Assembly: GCA_037447655.1 (NCBI GenBank)
Contig: JBBHKE010002911.1
Coordinates: forward strand, 1 to 64,000
DNA: 64,000 bases
Direction: 5' to 3'
From: Zygnema cylindricum
Lineage: Eukaryota > Streptophyta > Zygnematophyceae > Zygnematales > Zygnemataceae
Each line of letters starts with the position of its first letter. The stretch's first letter is position 1. The position numbers and the translations under genes were made by a program. Shown here one piece after another: positions 10,512-20,530 of this stretch. The notes below the pieces were generated by a model. It ran no database searches. It had not been told where the DNA came from and was given only the letters and a program-made list of their open reading frames with translations.

Positions 10512-11387
10512 ATGGGAGGAAAGAAAAAGAAGAATACACCCTCTCCATCCGGACCGATGATGCCTATGGGGACCTCGGGAACTCCGCCGACTCCCGAGTC
10601 ATCTCTTTGGGGTCCGAGCGAACGAGAATTCAGTTTCGGTGAAGGAATTGCGCCAAAGTCCAAGGAGTTATTGCCAGCTAAACCCTTCGGATTGGATCAA
10701 TCTAATGAGAAGGAAAGTTATGACATTCGGTTAGATAGAGACACTTATAAGGAGTGGGAGAAATTTATGAAAGAGAAGGATAAAAAGGTGAAAAATGAAA
10801 ATGTTTTGGTGAAAGAGGAATTCGAGGGCAGCTCTAGCTCTAGTTCTAGTAGCAGCTCAGATAATTCGGATGATGATGAAAAATGTAAGAAAAAGAAAAA
10901 GATAGAAGAGGATTTTGATTTTGATTGTGAGTTGGATGCAGAAGAAGATTTTCGAATGGGAGGCAAGCCGGTTATCTTCGATGGATCTAACTATGCTATT
11001 TGGAAGAAGAACATGAGAGCGAGTCTCATCTTGAAGAAGTTATGGAAGATCGTCAACGGCAAGGAGAAAATGCCAAAAGATCCCAAAGCGCAAAATTTGT
11101 GGAGATTGAAAGATATGGCGGCCATGAATGCCCATGACCTTCAACAGGTTATGGGCCCACTGCCCAAATTGCCTATTTTTGATGGATCGGACTTCTTGTA
11201 CTGGGAAGATATGTTGAGCTCCTATTTTGAAGAGAGGGACTTGTCATCCATTGTGGATAGAACTGCTGATGAGACTACACCGGATTCGAGAAAGAAAAAT
11301 TTCCAGTGCCTCAACTTTTTGAAGCAGTCTATGACAAAAGAGTTGGTAATGTCTTACCTTAAGATGGAAAAGGCTTATCAAATCTAG
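10512..11387 (+). CDS. Fused gag: N-terminal gag of element C joined to copia-3 gag
   Basis: A 291-residue open frame. Residues 1-90 are Pro/Ser/Gly-rich after a basic start (MGGKKKKNTPSPS). Residues ~105-145 hold a serine run, an Asp/Glu stretch and a lysine run. Residues ~150-205 are a copia gag head (KPVIFDGSNYAIWKKNMRAS, LWKIVNGKEK). At residue ~206 the frame passes through 18 bp of LTR end and the half-tRNA primer site and restarts a second gag head (VMGPLPKLPIFDGSDFLYWE). No stop interrupts the junction. The fusion could make a gag protein with two assembly heads; whether it is expressed is unknown. Confidence 0.7.
   Translation: MGGKKKKNTPSPSGPMMPMGTSGTPPTPESSLWGPSEREFSFGEGIAPKSKELLPAKPFGLDQSNEKESYDIRLDRDTYKEWEKFMKEKDKKVKNENVLVKEEFEGSSSSSSSSSSDNSDDDEKCKKKKKIEEDFDFDCELDAEEDFRMGGKPVIFDGSNYAIWKKNMRASLILKKLWKIVNGKEKMPKDPKAQNLWRLKDMAAMNAHDLQQVMGPLPKLPIFDGSDFLYWEDMLSSYFEERDLSSIVDRTADETTPDSRKKNFQCLNFLKQSMTKELVMSYLKMEKAYQI
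11147..11160 (+). other. Primer-binding site of copia-3 (half-tRNA type), now coding
   Basis: GGTTATGGGCCCAC, identical to the site in copia-1, -4 and -5 and in the tandem LTR element. It is read through in frame by the fused gag and would code for VMGP. Confidence 0.72.
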
Positions 11388-12043
11388 TTAGTGTACATGC
11401 TATGTATGTTAAACTAGATGTCACTGTTCAGACTAATATAGCAACAAAGAACATTGAATTTAGATATTCTGGAGGTTGTATGTCATATCATTGCCATGCT
11501 ATGAAAAGGTTGTTCCTTCGGAGTATAAGTGCAAGTGGGGACTTTTCACCACCTTAGAAGGCTATGTTTTTGATGAGAACTTTACCCGATAAGTATAAGG
11601 GAGCCATGGAAAGGCTTAGGGCTCTTCCATAGCGTTAATGGAACATAAAATTAGCAATTCAACTTATTTTGAGTGAAGAAGCTAACCTACTTTCACAAAG
11701 AGGTAGTAGTAAGTCTGTTCAGGTACTAGCTAACCAATTTTCCAATTCTAAGATTGGCAGTGGCAGTGGTAGAGGTAGTGGTCTTAGAAGGCCACCTTCG
11801 ATGTGGTATTACTGTGAAGAAAAAGGCCATGAGCAGTGTGATGCCTACAACAGAGCGAAAGCTACAATAAATTTTTGCTCTGCCTAGGACAAAAGCCGAG
11901 TTCTATCTCAGTCAAGTGGACGACCAACAACATTTTCCAACGTATTTCAGGAGGAGGACGTGAGCAACTTTCCCAATAAGAGCGAAAAGATATACTTTGC
12001 AATGGAAGAATTAACATAAGGCGTGGAGGAAGACTAATGGATT
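11388..12043 (+). pseudogene. Copia-3 gag C-terminal half, decayed
   Basis: After the stop at 11385-11387 the gag homology continues through several stops (for example FLMRTLPDKYKGAMERLRALP at about 11565-11630, written with frame changes). It reaches the open frame 11669-11887, with a Gly/Ser/Arg-rich linker and a damaged zinc knuckle, YYCEEKGHEQCDAYN, where the first cysteine of the CCHC box is replaced. An acidic stretch (VFQEEDVSNFPNKSEK) precedes protease. RNA-packaging function is probably lost. Confidence 0.72.
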
Positions 12044-12445
12044 ATGGACTCACATGCATCTGCAAACCTGTGCCGCAGTCGCTATCTTTTTGAGAGTATT
12101 CAATTTACCTATTCTGTTAAAATTTATTTAATTTATGATACTTTTGTTGAATCTATAGCTAAGGGGAGGGTGTCACTAATATTGAACGTAGAAGGAAAAA
12201 CTGTGAAAAGGGTCCTAGAAGATGTGTTGCATTTACCAACCTTCAAAAAAAAAAATTTCTCTACATCAGTGATAGAAACGAAAAGTTTAAAAAAAATATA
12301 TGGGAATGGGAAGAAAATAGTGAGTATGAATGGGAAAATAGTTGCAGATGGATTTGTTGGAGGGAAAAATTTGTATTGGCTAAGTTTTGCAAATGGTAAT
12401 GAGAATGTTGTTATGTACTCCAGTGTAATCAATGATTGTGATTAA
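12032..12445 (+). pseudogene. Copia-3 protease
   Basis: The frame reads WIMDSHASANLC at the active site. The catalytic Asp-Ser is kept but the glycine of DSGAS is His. Downstream motifs (RVLEDVLHLPTFKKKNFSTS, GKIVADGFVGGKNLYWL) match the copia protease and pre-integrase linker. It ends at a stop at 12443-12445, just before the WHKRLGHMKYD integrase zinc segment, which lies in the gap to the next frame. The conserved cysteine pair of that segment cannot be found. Confidence 0.8.
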
Positions 12446-13322
12446 TGACATAAACGTTTAGGACATATGAAATATGATAGATTAGAAAATGTGGTAAATC
12501 AGAAAATGGTGGAAGGTTTAAAAATTAGTGAAAAACCAACATCAATTTTTTTTTCAGTTGTGCAATGGGAGAAATTCATACGTTGCCTTTTCCTTTGCAA
12601 ACTGATCATAGAAGTAGCAAGGTGCTGGAACTAATTTATTTAGATGTATGGGGGCCATCTAGGTACCCATCTTCTAGAGGTGCTAAGTTTATGCTTACCT
12701 TTACAGATGACTACAGTAGGTTTACTACAATTTTTTTTTTGAAAAGTAAGGATCAATTTTTTGAAAAATTTCAGGAGTTTAAGGCTTTGGTCGAAAATCT
12801 AAAAGAGAGAAAGTTAACAGGATTCAGATCAGATAACGGAAAGGAGTACATTTCTAATGAGTTTGCAAAAGTTTTAAAATTACATGGAATTTCACGTCAG
12901 CTAACTGTTCTTTTTTCTCCAAAACAAAACGGTGTTTCAAAGAGGATGAAAAGGACCGTTCCAGGACAATGATGGCTGATATGAATATAGATTTCAAATT
13001 TTTGGCAGAAGTTATGAATTGTGCAGCTTATGTGGGAAACAGGTTAGAAACAAGGACAGTAAAAGATAAAACTCCTTATGAAATGTGGACTGGACAGAAA
13101 CCAGATGTAAGTCACTTCAAAGTTTTTGGAAGTAAGATTTTCATGTTAGATAATGACCCGCAAAAAAGGAAATTAGAGCCAAAACGCATACTAGGGATAT
13201 ATCTAGGGTATGATGATCATGCCAAAGGTAATAAAGTATACGACACTAAGAGAAAAAGAGTTGTGGTAGCTAGAAACATCATAGTGAAAGATGAGGGAAA
13301 ACGAGTAGAAGTACTTAGTTAG
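12446..13322 (+). pseudogene. Copia-3 integrase
   Basis: Frames 12565-12972 and 12969-13322 overlap at a shift. Catalytic Asp residues are visible in LIYLDVWGPSRYPSSRG and FRSDNGKEYISNEF. The third catalytic position reads NGVSKRMKRT, so the family glutamate is replaced by lysine. The C-terminal part has AEVMNCAAYVGNRL, KPDVSHFKVFGSKIFMLD and LGIYLGYDDHAKG. The enzyme should be inactive. Confidence 0.85.
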
Positions 13323-15240
13323 CGTACAGATGAAAAGAGTGATCGAAGTGTTGATTATAATTTTTTGGAAGAAAATCATATGTTTTTCAGAAAAAGTGCA
13401 AAAAATGCATTTACACCAACTCAAAGTGACTTGCGGCCTACAAAACCATCTTCTCCACCGGAAATAGAACTTGTTATGCTTGAAAGAGTTGCAGACTCTC
13501 CTCTACCTCTAGCTGAAACCAAATCACAAGTAGAACCACATGTATTGAGGAGGAGGACCAAACCATCTATACCAGCGACAGAATTTCCAGGTGGAGTGAG
13601 GGAAACTGCATGTTTGAGGGGAGCAAATGCAACCTTTGCTCACTCAGCACACGTAGAAGAGCCTCTAACGTTGATAGAAGCATTTTCAATTAATGAAAAT
13701 GAACACTAGGTGGGAGCGGTCAATGAAGAAATGAAGTCCATCATGGAGGCCCAAAGGTGGGATCTGGTGGAACTTCCTCTAGGAAGAAAGGCTATTGGGA
13801 GTAAATGGGTGTTTAAATTATAATTGAACCTAGATAATACCATAGATAGGTATAAGGCTTGTTTGGTTGCTAAGGGATATAATCAAAAAGATGGGATAGA
13901 TTATGAAGAAACTTTCTCTCATGTTGTAAGGTTTCCATATGTTCGCATTTTTCTTAAATTAGCTGCCATAGAGGATTTTGACATCCACCAAATGGATGTC
14001 AAAATTGCCTTTTTGCATGGTGATTTAGATGAGGTCATTTATATGAAGCAGCCAGAGGGTTATGAGGAAGAAGGAAAAGAAAATATTGTATGCAAACTTC
14101 TAAAATCTTTGTATGGCTTGAAGCAGGCCTCGCGGCAATGGAACAGAAAGTTAGATGAGTTCTTGACAAAACTAGGATTTACTAGAATTAGCTCTGATCA
14201 TTCAGTATATGTGATTTGTGGTGATAATTTTGATGAGGTGATATTCATTGTTGTGTATGTTGATGATTTGCTATTAATCAGTAGGAACAAAGAAGGAACT
14301 GCTACAGTAAAACACGATCTTAATTCACAAGTTGAAATGAAGGATTTGGGTGAAGCAAAATATATCTTTGGAATACAACTTGAAAGAGATAGAGAAATGA
14401 AAGTAATTAGGCTAACTCAGAAAGAAGGGATAGGAAACATGTTGGAAAAATTTGGCTTGGATGATGCCAAAGGTTGTGCAACACTTTATGGAGTATAAGC
14501 AAAAACTTGAAGGAATGGAGCATGAGTTTGGAGTCATTATAGATGAGGAAATCAGTATAGAAGACCAAAAATTTATGTCTCAAGTACCCTACAAACAAGT
14601 AGGAAGTCTAATTTACTTCATGAATTGCACTAGGCCTGATATAGCTGCAGCAGTTGGTGTATTGAGCAGAAGCCAACAAAATCCACAAAGGAGAGACTGG
14701 GAGGCAGCAAAAAGGGTGTTAAGATATCTTGTTGGGACTAGAAATCTTTGGCTTACTTTGGGTGGGGACAAGGTTGGCATTAATACTTCGAGTGATGCTA
14801 GCTATGGTGATATGCCTAGTAGCAAGTCTACAACTGGGTATGACATTCAGATTGGAAGTGGAACTTGTACTTGGAGTAGTAAACTTCAAAAGGTCACGAC
14901 TCAATCTACTATAGAAGCCGAATACATGGCTGCGAGAGTAGCCTTGGAAGAGCTTCTTTGGATTAAGGCATTTTTTTAAGAATTGGGTTTTACGCAACAC
15001 GAGACACAAATAATGTGGTGCAACATTCAGACAGCCATTTCTGTGGCTACAAACCCAAGTCACCATTTTAAATGTAAACATATGGACATTCTGCTACATT
15101 TGATACGAGAAAAAGTATTTGCAAGAGTTCTCAAACTTTGTTATTTCTCTGATGAGAAAATGGTTGCGGACATGTTGACAAAAGCCCTTCCAGCTCCTTA
15201 GTTGGAGTACCGCAGAAAAGCATGTGGTCTAAGTGAGTAA
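13323..15240 (+). pseudogene. Copia-3 reverse transcriptase and RNase H
   Basis: A linker (13365-13709) leads to RT. The open frame 13824-14498 has IDRYKACLVAKGYNQKDGID, MDVKIAFLHGDLDEVIYMKQ, SLYGLKQASRQWNRKLDEF and an intact catalytic VVYVDDLLLISR. Frame 14452-14979 carries the connection (GSLIYFMNCTRPDIAAAVG) and RNase H (SDASYGDMPSSKSTTGY, IEAEYMAA). The later RNase H Asp is replaced, reading WCNIQTA for the usual CDN. After two more stops it ends in MVADMLTKALPAP. This is the best-preserved RT in the window. Confidence 0.88.
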
Positions 15241-15254
15241 GTCTTCTAAAGCTT

Positions 15255-15262
15255 AAGGGGAG
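15255..15262 (+). other. Polypurine tract of copia-3
   Basis: AAGGGGAG stands directly before the LTR start TATTGAAAAG (the first TG is mutated to TA). Copia-2, -4 and -5 and the tandem element have the same purine run in the same position. Confidence 0.75.
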
Positions 15263-15973
15263 TATTGAAAAGAAAATTTTAGTAAGTCTTAAAAATTTGA
15301 GTCTAAGACTTAGAATATTTTTGACTTCCAATATTGACCAGATTTAGTGTGGATTTTTGTAATATCTACATAGGTAGTCTTAGAAGTCAACAATAAATTA
15401 CGGCCGCCAAATGAATGTAGACGTGAAACATGTCTCACAGATTTTTAAGGCATAGATATTGTTAAGGACCATTTTGGACCAAACACTTAGAATTTTGACA
15501 GTAGATATTCAGGTAAACCTTGTACATATGTTTTAGATGTTTTTGAGATCATTAAAGCATTTAGTTCAATTAGGATTGATCAATTTGATACAGAATGTAC
15601 ATTCTACACAGAGTTAAGGAAATGAGAGCACTAAGTGCAATTTAAGTTGTTTTATGTTCTATTGTCCTTGATTTGGGTGTGGTACTACACAGAGTTAAGG
15701 AAATGAGAGCACTAAGTGCAATTTAAGTTGTTTTATGTTCTATTGTCCTTGATTTGGGTGTGGTATATGATTGTCTGATTGAAAGACCTTTTCCATTTGG
15801 AGTTACATATCTTAAATTATAGATCTAGTCAACTAGGAATTTCTCTTTGGGTTTGATTCTGGTGTCAATTCTACTAGTGCTCCTCCCATTGGGACGAATA
15901 TACGAGCTGGTGTGAGTGTGACGTCGAGTGCTACTGGATCACAATCAAGTCAGAGTGCCCATGACCTTCAACA
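15263..15973 (+). repeat. 3' LTR of copia-3
   Basis: 711 bp from the polypurine tract to ...ccttcaaca. The end was set by the 18 bp shared with 11129-11146. A short frame near its end (15845-15985) is only LTR sequence. Confidence 0.7.
15604..15765. repeat. 81-bp tandem duplication in copia-3 LTR
   Basis: Two adjacent copies starting ctacacagagttaagg at 15604 and 15685, identical across the unit as far as compared. This is probably a replication or repair duplication. Confidence 0.85.
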
Positions 15974-16659
15974 TGAAGGCAATGTGGTTGAAATGTGATT
16001 GGCATGTTTTACATTTGTACAAAGGAAAAAAGATATAAGTTTTTATAATTTGTATTTGATTGCATGCCATTTTGTTGGCATTGCAAAAGTGCATACTTTT
16101 TTTAAACTACATTGTAAGTCGCTATTATTGTTAATAATACTATCTTTTCCGTTTGAAACCTTTTGTAAAAAATAAAGCGTTAATAGTATTAATTGGTTTG
16201 TTTCCTTTAACGCTGATTCTTTTTGTAGTTGACGATCGTCCATGTCATTTGTACCGGAAACATAGTTTAACATAATTTAACATAATTTCAATAAATTTTA
16301 CATTGAACGTAATAATGATAAAACAGAGCTCATACTGTTTATTTCTTAAGGCTAATAACAATTTACGATGACCAACTTTTGAGGCTAAATCTTGTAGCCA
16401 TTTATGGTGGCCTGTTTTAGAGCCAAAATTTTGTTATTTTGTCCTTTGTTTTTTTATAATATTTCAAGGAAATTTGATGGAGTTTTTGGGAAAGCCTAAA
16501 AAAAACATGTAATTAAGCATCCCGAGTGCCTGATTCCAAAAATGTATAATAATGATCAAGACATTTTATTTTTGAAAGTAAAAAATAATATCCGTCTTTG
16601 AAAGGGAAAAATATATCTCTTAGGCTCGGTAATTGGTAGATGTCATTGTCTTTTAAGTG

Positions 16660-16945
16660 TAGTTCTAATTTTTTTTTTTGGTATTTTGGATTTTTGAATT
16701 ATTTATCGCAGGATAAGTGTTTTGGACTTCTTGATTTTTTTTTTTCGTGTTTTGTACTTCTGAACTTTTATCTTTTTTGGTGTTTTGGACTCTTGAATTA
16801 ACTATTTTTTGAGGTGTTTTGGACATCCGAATTATTTATTTTTTTGGGGTTTTGGACTTCCGAATTGTTTATTCATTTTTGGTGTTTTGGACTTCCGAGT
16901 TATTTATTTCTTTTGGTGTTCTGGACTTTTGAGTTATTTATGCAG
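16660..16945 (+). repeat. Degenerate minisatellite, ~37-bp unit
   Basis: About seven to eight imperfect copies of a unit built on 'ggtgttttggacttccgaat' followed by tatttattt and T-runs. Unit length varies because the T-run slips. Confidence 0.75.
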
Positions 16946-17125
16946 GTTAAGTGGGGAAAAAGATTGACTGGACGTGGATTGAAGTCCTTTAGACTGATGT
17001 ATCTGATTTCGAAAAGAAAAGGTTCATTTGAACCATATTTTGAGGTTTGCCAAGTAGCATGTCGGAACTTATCCAAAATTTGTGATTTGCAGTTCAATCT
17101 ACGTTATACACCAGTAAGTTATCCA

Positions 17126-17235
17126 TGTGCTGGTGGAAAATTGACATGTTTTCTCATTTGCTGATGGAAAATTGACATGTTTTCTCATTTGTTGATTGAA
17201 AATTGACATGTTTTCTCATTTGCTTAATAGAAAAG
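17126..17235 (+). repeat. Three-copy tandem repeat, ~34-bp unit
   Basis: Three copies of aaaattgacatgttttctca plus ttt and a short variable spacer (gctgatgg, gttgattg, gcttaata). The copies are almost identical. Confidence 0.8.
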
Positions 17236-18619
17236 TGATGCTGCCTTGGCTCTTGAAGACCGAGAAGTCTAGGGTTCCTATAAACTGGTATTTGTTTGAA
17301 AATAGACTGTTTGATAAATAAATTAGGTTGAACGTGTATGAGAGTGAGGAACTTTTATTTGAAAGCCTGGTCGAGGTTATAGTTCACGTTGGTTTCTTCA
17401 AAAATAAACTAGGATTGGCATGTGTCTCCTCTCTCTTTATCGTAAAGTTGTGAATTAGTGTTACTGAATGCTTTTGATCGGAGAAATGTCTAAAAATCAA
17501 AAGAATCCCCTAAATGAAGTCCAAGTCATGGTGTTTTCAGTGTCTTTTATTGATATTATTATCAACTATATGGTGGCGGTTATCCTGTTGAAAACATTTC
17601 CCCACATTTTGTTTTTTTTCAATGGTTTTCCAGTAGGATTCCAAGTTTTTGGGAGGTCTTTACATGTTTTAGAATAGGTGGGTTGTGATTTAATAGCATG
17701 TGCAATTTTTCAATTTTTTATTTTTTTCAAATTCCGCTTTTTTTGTGTTTTCTATCCAGATTCAAGGGAATATAGGTTCTTCCGAAGTTTCTCTAGATTG
17801 GACTGGACAAGTAACTCTCGAAGATCATGGTGGAACAAATGTATCTTTCAGGTGACTTTCACAATGTTTTGTTGTTTTTTTACTTTTTAACCCTGATAGT
17901 CTTAGGAAAAAGAGTTCGGTGGATGATGCTCTTCTATTTTTTGATTGGCGATAAAAATAAAGATTGTAGCTCCTAGCCAACATCATTTATTCTTAGTTGG
18001 AGCTTAGAAGTGTTTGAGTTATTGATTTTGTTTTTTCTTTAACCATTTGATAATGGATTTTCTTAACTGAATATTGCCACGCATCATTTCCATCCATATG
18101 GAGAAGGTGATCGAATCCTATCAAAGCTTGTTTTTTGTTTACAAGTATCCTTGAGCTATTCTAATGCTTTGTTTAAAGAAAGCGTGATGTTTTGTCTTTT
18201 TGTATTGCATTTCATGTCTTATAAGTATCCAAGAACGCGTTTCACATGTGATCTCAAACGAGTCTTGAAAGTTTTTTTTTCTTTTTTTCACAATTTTGTC
18301 TATGTTTCACTTTGGGTGGATTTCGGCTTTCTGGCTCCAAAATGATTTTTTTCGACGACTTTCAAGTTTAGCCAAGCTCCAATAGCAGAATATATTTTTA
18401 CAAGGGACAAGGAAGTCCAAATTCGTAAGTTTTTGGAGTTTTTTTTAAATAACATGTACGAAAATGTTCAAAGCACAAATAGACTTTATCACATGGACAT
18501 GCTTTGTTAAATGGATATGGAAGCATATATTGACGTCAGGATAAAGAGAGGTTTTAGGCAAGACAAAGGTTTAAAAAATAATCCATCATTCTTTAATAAA
18601 GGAATTCAAAAAACTTGAC

Positions 18620-19300
18620 TGTTAGGTTATTGGGTGAATCGGCAGATCGGTCGGATTCACTTTGATATTCAGTTTGGATTTGATTCCAGTTGGCGTTAAG
18701 TTATGTTTGGTCAATTTGCGTGTGCAGTTAAGTTGTTGGTACGTTTAGTTTTGTTTGGTACTGTACGGACGTTGGTTCATTTAGTGCGTAAGACCTTTGT
18801 ATTGTATGTTTGGTCCAGCGCACGTTTAAAGTTCCGCGTCACTTCTGTTTTGGCGCTGAAGGTTCCAGTGCTCTTGAGTGAGTTTTCGTGAAGTTAGTGG
18901 AAGAAGTCGTGGAGACTAAGTCTTCCTTTGAGCTATTATTTAAGGAGAAGTTTGAGACAAGAATTATTATGCGTCTTGTAATAGTAGATGCATCATGTGT
19001 CTGAAATAGTGATGCACCAGAGTTAAGTGAGAGTGAGTGTAAAGAAGAAGTGAGAGTAAGTGAAGATGTGAGTGAGTGAGAAGATGTGAGTGAGAAGTGA
19101 GTGAGTGAGAAGATGTAAGTGAGTGAGTGAGAAGAGTGAGAGCAAGAGTGAGAGTTGTGTAAAGGAAAAGGAAAAGCTTTCGGCTGAATAAAAGTATTTT
19201 GGTCGATGAACCTTGTTATGAGATTGTGCGACGGTTTTGTGTTAAGCTTCCGTTGTGCATGATATATTTTTCTGTCTGGTTTTTGTGAGCAACGATCCTA
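18620..19300 (+). repeat. Possible solo LTR related to element C
   Basis: It begins TGTTAGGTTATTGGG, like the element C LTR start, and its end (gcttccgttgtgcatg...gcaacgatccta) aligns loosely with the element C LTR end (gcttccgcattgtaat...ttttcgatccttt). A GAGTGA-rich stretch lies at 19020-19150. No target duplication was found, so this could also be a diverged internal piece. Confidence 0.35.
19020..19150 (+). repeat. GTGA/GAGTGA purine-rich low-complexity tract
   Basis: Irregular repeats of gtgagtgagtgagaaga over about 130 bp, almost purely G and A with T. They lie within the possible solo LTR. Confidence 0.8.
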
Positions 19301-19944
19301 AATTTATCATTGATGACGTTCATTATGTATTTCTTTAGATGTTCATTTTTGCCACACTAAATTTGGTAGGGGCTGTTTTCCCTGTTAAGATTGCCCTTCC
19401 CAAACAAATGGACGAAAGACAAACCAAATCCATAAATTTTTAGGATGGCAATACCCCAAAGATGGTCTCACAAATAGGGCTTCTTTTCAACTAGAGGTGC
19501 GTTCTTCAGAAAATGCATTCATGTTTTTTCGTCTAACAGTGTTTTTTCGTCTTACAGTGTTTTTGAATGTCCTTAGGTTTTTTGGGATTGACGAGCACGC
19601 TATAGTTTCTCATATCTTTATTGAGGACATATTCAAGTTTATTCTTATTGTTGTAAACCTTTCACATGTATTAGTATGACTTAGTTGAATTATGATAAAG
19701 GTCCGTAAACAGAATCATATGCCTTTCTGTCAATCTAATTCAAACCTTTATAGATGAGTCTTAAAGTTTTTTGTTATTTTTACTTGCTTTTTTTTTTGAA
19801 AGTAGGCAGATGTTGGTGATTGTTACCAAGAGCAAAAGTAATTTCTTCAACTTCCAATTTTCAATTTTGTGGGTATCGCAGATGGACCAAGTTTCACGTC
19901 CAGGTCAAGAAAAAATGTTCCATTCAAGTCTGAATATTGTATGT
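19301..19944. other. Non-coding end of element C
   Basis: No gene or repeat is recognised. The last 15 bases before the LTR (tctgaatattgtatg) are not purine-rich, so the usual plus-strand primer is absent or has been lost. Confidence 0.45.
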
Positions 19945-20525
19945 TGTTAGGATTGCAATGTGGGATTTTGTCAATATTGGTTTGTTTTTGTGTGCGTCAG
20001 TCGCGCGTCACATCGCGCATTAAGTTTTTGGTTCATTAGTACTTTTGTACTTTTCAGTTTCGTTTGATTAGGTGTGAACGGTTTGGTTTATTTTTTATAT
20101 ACGGGACTTCTAGTACTTTCGGTTCGTGCGTAATTCTAGTAGTTTCGTTTCACGTAGGTTAAGTTGTACCTTAAGTATTGTACTTCTAGATATTTCGTTT
20201 CGCGAATTTTCAGTTTGCGTCATACTCTATTTTGCGTCTAAGTACATGTGACGCTTCTAGAATTAGATTTCTAGATGTAATCTGCGACTAAGTTAAAATG
20301 CCAGCCAGTGAGGGAATTTGTAATTATTAAGGAGAATACAACTAAGAAATTATTGTAATATTAATGTGTGAGAATTAATGTGAATTTCCTCTTCTGAATG
20401 TCTCTATCTATGTTCATGAGGATTTAATGCATGTGAGTTGGTTGAAATTTGATGTGAGATAAATTCGCTTCCGCATTGTAATTTGTCAATTTCTGCGCAT
20501 TCCGATTGTGTTTTCGATCCTTTCA
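19945..20525 (+). repeat. 3' LTR of element C
   Basis: 581 bp, TGTTAGGATTGCAATG...GATCCTTTCA, followed by the GACAC target duplication at 20526-20530. It differs from the 5' LTR by an extra ~35 bp near the start and a few substitutions. Confidence 0.87.
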
Positions 20526-20530
20526 GACAC

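Larger units (their letters stand above)
11129..15973 (+). mobile_element. Ty1/copia element copia-3, 5'-truncated, inside element C
   Basis: The 3' LTR (15263-15973) ends in tgcccatgaccttcaaca. The same 18 bp (11129-11146) stand directly before the primer site at 11147, so only the last 18 bp of the 5' LTR remain. gag, protease, integrase, RT and RNase H follow in copia order on the plus strand. Frames are broken by several stops, the integrase and RNase H each miss a catalytic residue, and the element lacks a promoter LTR. It could only be expressed from the outer element. Confidence 0.82.
15974..18619. other. Non-coding AT-rich tail of element C
   Basis: No gene is recognisable. Poly-T runs and low-complexity stretches dominate, and short frames such as 16814-17164 are products of the minisatellite. 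The sequence lies between the copia-3 3' LTR and the element C 3' LTR. It could be captured genomic DNA or the eroded remainder of element C pol. Confidence 0.5.
9916..20525 (+). mobile_element. Chimeric LTR retrotransposon with two gag starts (element C)
   Basis: Flanked by GACAC (9911-9915 and 20526-20530) inside the copia-1 LTR, with matching LTRs at 9916-10461 and 19945-20525. It contains a tRNA-Met-like primer site, a gag N-terminal domain, then copia-3 (11129-15973) joined in frame, then about 4 kb of non-coding AT-rich sequence up to the 3' LTR. No convincing polypurine tract precedes the 3' LTR. The LTRs are much more alike than the copia-1 LTRs, apart from an indel near 19966-20000. 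The target duplication argues that the whole 10.6 kb moved as one unit; a later internal rearrangement is the alternative. Confidence 0.8.

Noticed and set aside
11129-15973. An 18-bp target-site duplication, implying a LINE-type or novel insertion
   Set aside because: The right copy is the end of an LTR and the left copy directly precedes the primer site, so both are LTR ends.
15845-15990. A host exon encoding a Ser/Thr-rich peptide
   Set aside because: It lies within the copia-3 3' LTR, whose end is fixed by the 18-bp match at 11129.
16814-17164. A 116-residue coding sequence
   Set aside because: It is a translation of the minisatellite (repeated FWTSELF), with no other support.
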